23,485 bases of DNA from Clostridia bacterium (GTDB lineage Bacteria; Bacillota; Clostridia; Christensenellales; Aristaeellaceae), in assembly GCA_900769075.1 (NCBI GenBank), contig CAAGFE010000062.1, forward strand, positions 1 to 23,485. Reading direction: 5' to 3'. Below, piece by piece: positions 21,330 through 23,485 of the stretch. Position numbers and translations under genes: made by a program. The notes below the pieces were generated by a model that made no database searches, was not told the DNA's origin, and worked only from the letters and a program-made list of their open reading frames with translations. Within the stretch, counting starts at the first letter, position 1; each line of letters opens with the position of its first letter.

Positions 21330-23312
21330 TTGTACTCCCGATACTTCAGCCGCGAAGGCAATTCCCTGGTGTTCCGCAACAACGGCGAAACCCTGGTGCT
21401 GACCCCCTGGAACGAGAACACCCTGCGCGTCCGCTCCGCCATGATGAGCGAGGTGGAGGACACCCGCTGGGCCCTGCTGGATCCCACCTGGGACGGCGAC
21501 GCCCTCATCGCCATTAAGGATACCACAGCCTCCATCACCTGCGGGAAGCTGACTGCCACCATCACGGTGGAGGGCTGGCACGAGCGCGGGCGCATCATCT
21601 TCACCAACCAGCATGGCAAGGTGCTGCTGAGCGAGCGCGACTGCGAGGGGGCAGTAGCGGCCCGGGCGCGGCACTTCCAGCCCAACGGCGGCGGCGATCA
21701 CAAGCTGACCGCCTACTTCAACGGGCAGGAGGGCGAACACATCTACGGCATGGGCCAGTACCAGCAGGAAGAGCTTGACCTGAAGTACACCACGCTCGAA
21801 TTGGCCCACCGCAACAGCCAGGCCAGCGTCCCCTTCTACATGAGCAGCCGGGGCTATGGCTTCCTGTGGCACAATCCCGCCGTGGGCAGCGTGACCTTCG
21901 GCAAGAACTACACGGTATGGCAGGCCCAGTCCACCAAGCAGCTGGATTATCTGATGATCGCTGGGGACACGCCCGCTGAAATCAGCCTGGCCTACGCCCG
22001 GGCCACCGGCTTTGCCCCCATGATGCCCGATAACCTGACCGGCCTGTGGCAGTGCAAGCTGCGCTATTGGAATCAGGAGCAGGTGCTTGAGGTGGCCCGC
22101 GAGTACAAGCGCCGCGGCCTGCCCATTGACGTGATCGTGGTGGACTTCTTCCATTGGCCGAAGATGGGCGACTACCGCTTCGATCCGGAGTTTTTCCCCG
22201 ACCCCAAGGCCATGTGCGACGAGCTGAAGGCGCTGGGCGTCACCTGCATGGTCAGCGTGTGGCCCCAGGTGTCCCTGGAAAGCGAGAACTACCACGAAAT
22301 GCGCCGTCAGAACCTGCTGGTGCACAGCGAGTACGGCGAGCAGATCGGCATGCGCTTCGGCGGGGACAGCATGTTTTTCGACGCGACCAATCCCCGCGCC
22401 CGCCAGTATGTTTGGGACAAGTGCAGGCAGAATTACTGGGACAAGGGGGTGCGCATCTTCTGGCTGGACGAAGCCGAGCCGGAGTACGGCACCTACGATT
22501 ACAGCTGCTACCGGTACAGCACGGGCCCGGCGCTCCAAACCGGCAACCAGTACCCCCAGGCCTTCTCCCGCGGCTTCTATGAGGGCATGCGGGCCGAGGG
22601 CATGGAGAACCCCGTCAATCTGGTGCGCTGCGCCTGGGCGGGCAGCCAGCGGTACGGCGCGCTGGTGTGGAGCGGTGACATCGGCAGCAGCTGGGAATTT
22701 CTGCGCATGCAGGTCTGCGCCGGATTGAACATGGGCATCGCGGGCATCCCCTGGTGGACGACGGATATCGGCGGCTTCCACGGCGGCAGGATTGCCGATG
22801 AGGGCTTCCGCGAGCTGCTGATCCGCTGGTTCCAGTGGGGCGCATACTGCCCGGTCATGCGCCTCCACGGCGACCGTCAGCCCTTCACGGAGGTTCGCGC
22901 CAAGGATGGTTCCCTGCGCGAGCATACCGGCGCGGACAACGAGCTGTGGTCCTTCGGCGAGGAAGCCTATGAAATCCTCAGGAAGTACCTGTTTGTCCGC
23001 GAGGGCCTGCGCGGCTATACCCATCAGGTGATGGAGGAGGCCCACCTGGCGGGCAAGCCGGTCCTGCGCCCGATGTTCTATGAGTTCCCGGAGGACGAAA
23101 CCTGCTACGGATTGAAGGATCAGTACCTGTACGGCAGCCGGTATCTGGTGGCCCCGGTGATGGAACCCGGCGCCCGGGAACGCAGCGTGTATGTCCCTGC
23201 CGGCAAGTGGCGCAACGTGGACACCGATGAAATCCTCCGGAGCCGCGGCAGCCGCTTCATCCTCCCCGCCCCGCTGGACGTGATGCCCGTGCTGGAGCGT
23301 CTGGATGGATAA
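21330..23312 (+). CDS. Glycoside hydrolase family 31 (alpha-xylosidase-like)
   Basis: This 660-residue protein is a complete GH31 enzyme: an N-terminal beta-sandwich with GMGQYQQ (140-146) and RNSQASVPFYMSSRGYGFLW (161-180), a TIM barrel and a C-terminal beta domain. The nucleophile is Asp380 in FWLDEAEPE and the acid/base is Asp450 in VWSGD. The 70-residue distance and the WLDEAEPE motif resemble alpha-xylosidases more than alpha-glucosidases, but the substrate is not settled. It lacks a signal peptide and so acts inside the cell on imported oligosaccharides. The start is TTG 21330, with AAGGAGG 8 bases upstream and no better in-frame codon. No transporter or sugar regulator lies beside it. 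The hairpin repeat follows its stop. Confidence 0.93.
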   Translation: MYSRYFSREGNSLVFRNNGETLVLTPWNENTLRVRSAMMSEVEDTRWALLDPTWDGDALIAIKDTTASITCGKLTATITVEGWHERGRIIFTNQHGKVLLSERDCEGAVAARARHFQPNGGGDHKLTAYFNGQEGEHIYGMGQYQQEELDLKYTTLELAHRNSQASVPFYMSSRGYGFLWHNPAVGSVTFGKNYTVWQAQSTKQLDYLMIAGDTPAEISLAYARATGFAPMMPDNLTGLWQCKLRYWNQEQVLEVAREYKRRGLPIDVIVVDFFHWPKMGDYRFDPEFFPDPKAMCDELKALGVTCMVSVWPQVSLESENYHEMRRQNLLVHSEYGEQIGMRFGGDSMFFDATNPRARQYVWDKCRQNYWDKGVRIFWLDEAEPEYGTYDYSCYRYSTGPALQTGNQYPQAFSRGFYEGMRAEGMENPVNLVRCAWAGSQRYGALVWSGDIGSSWEFLRMQVCAGLNMGIAGIPWWTTDIGGFHGGRIADEGFRELLIRWFQWGAYCPVMRLHGDRQPFTEVRAKDGSLREHTGADNELWSFGEEAYEILRKYLFVREGLRGYTHQVMEEAHLAGKPVLRPMFYEFPEDETCYGLKDQYLYGSRYLVAPVMEPGARERSVYVPAGKWRNVDTDEILRSRGSRFILPAPLDVMPVLERLDG

Positions 23313-23334
23313 ACCGCCGCCTGATCTGTGACAC

Positions 23335-23367
23335 AAAAAAGGAAGCACAGCGTCATGCCGTGCTTCC
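23335..23367 (-). terminator. Terminator-like hairpin oriented for minus-strand transcripts
   Basis: An 8-bp stem (23341-23348/23360-23367) is followed on the minus strand by TTTTTT (23340-23335). On the plus strand, the direction of the GH31 gene, no T-run follows it. It would therefore stop transcripts entering from the right, while the repeat's own hairpin at 23375-23402 could end the GH31 transcript. Confidence 0.55.
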
Positions 23368-23485
23368 AGAGCGTCGAAAAAGTGGCTGCGGCCACTTTTT
23401 CGATAAGGGAGGGGGCCTCCGCTTCTGCGGAAGCGGGCATTTTTCACTGTCAGCTAAAGCTGACGGCCGTGAAAAATGTAAGGAA
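23367..23485 (-). repeat. Hairpin-mosaic intergenic repeat, right copy (inverted)
   Basis: This is the reverse complement of 62-180 with a single mismatch, and it runs to the window edge, so its far boundary is unknown. It begins 54 bp after the GH31 stop. Relative to the gene it follows, it has the same orientation as the left copy has relative to cotJC. Its 12-bp-stem hairpin with T5 (23375-23402) is a credible terminator for the GH31 gene. Confidence 0.9.

Noticed and set aside
1..23485. CRISPR array, integrated phage, insertion sequence or tRNA gene
   Set aside because: No regularly spaced direct repeats, transposase, integrase or cloverleaf sequence was seen on either strand. The terminal repeats are non-coding and not flanked by a recognisable transposase.

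Overview
The window reads as chromosomal DNA of a high-GC member of the Firmicutes class Clostridia. A CotJ spore-coat cluster, Gram-positive-type GyrB and GyrA, AGGAGG-type ribosome binding sites and sigma-A style promoters all support this. The order cannot be fixed from the sequence alone; the high-GC gut Clostridia (for example Christensenellales) are a reasonable guess. There is no integrase, transposase, phage gene, CRISPR array, tRNA or rRNA. Most genes are housekeeping, and the unusual material is in the coat genes, the regulatory DNA and the intergenic repeats.

Left part (1-7467, all genes on the minus strand). A hairpin-rich repeat fills 1-210. Then, read right to left, come a secreted WG-repeat protein (7467-6067) and a strong promoter buried in its last codons. 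That promoter drives a tightly packed operon: AI-2E-type exporter, RarA recombination ATPase, a sugar-isomerase-like TIM barrel and a small P-loop kinase-like protein. A structured leader or terminator follows, and then a CotJA-CotJB fusion overlapping CotJC (manganese catalase-like coat protein).

Middle (7468-13761, plus strand). A divergent control region with an extended -10 promoter and a (CG)6 tract precedes gyrB, gyrA and a small cupin, closed by a strong terminator. A PF06541-type membrane protein follows, with an awkward start codon. A bidirectional terminator separates it from the convergent genes to its right.

Right part (13762-23485). On the minus strand, read right to left, are addB, a small P-loop ATPase, threonine synthase and an unrecognised 174-residue protein. 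addB diverges from rlmD (23S rRNA uracil-5-methyltransferase) through interlocked promoters. rlmD is followed by a GH31 glycosidase that starts at TTG.

The window ends with an inverted copy of the repeat found at its start: 119 bp with one mismatch. Each copy lies just 3' of a gene and in the same orientation relative to that gene, so the element may work as a mobile or recurrent transcription-end module. The observations most worth following are the Cys/Arg-rich CotJA-CotJB fusion with its nested leader hairpin, the multi-hairpin repeat, the AddB without a Walker A motif and without addA beside it, and the possible CTG start of the PF06541 gene.
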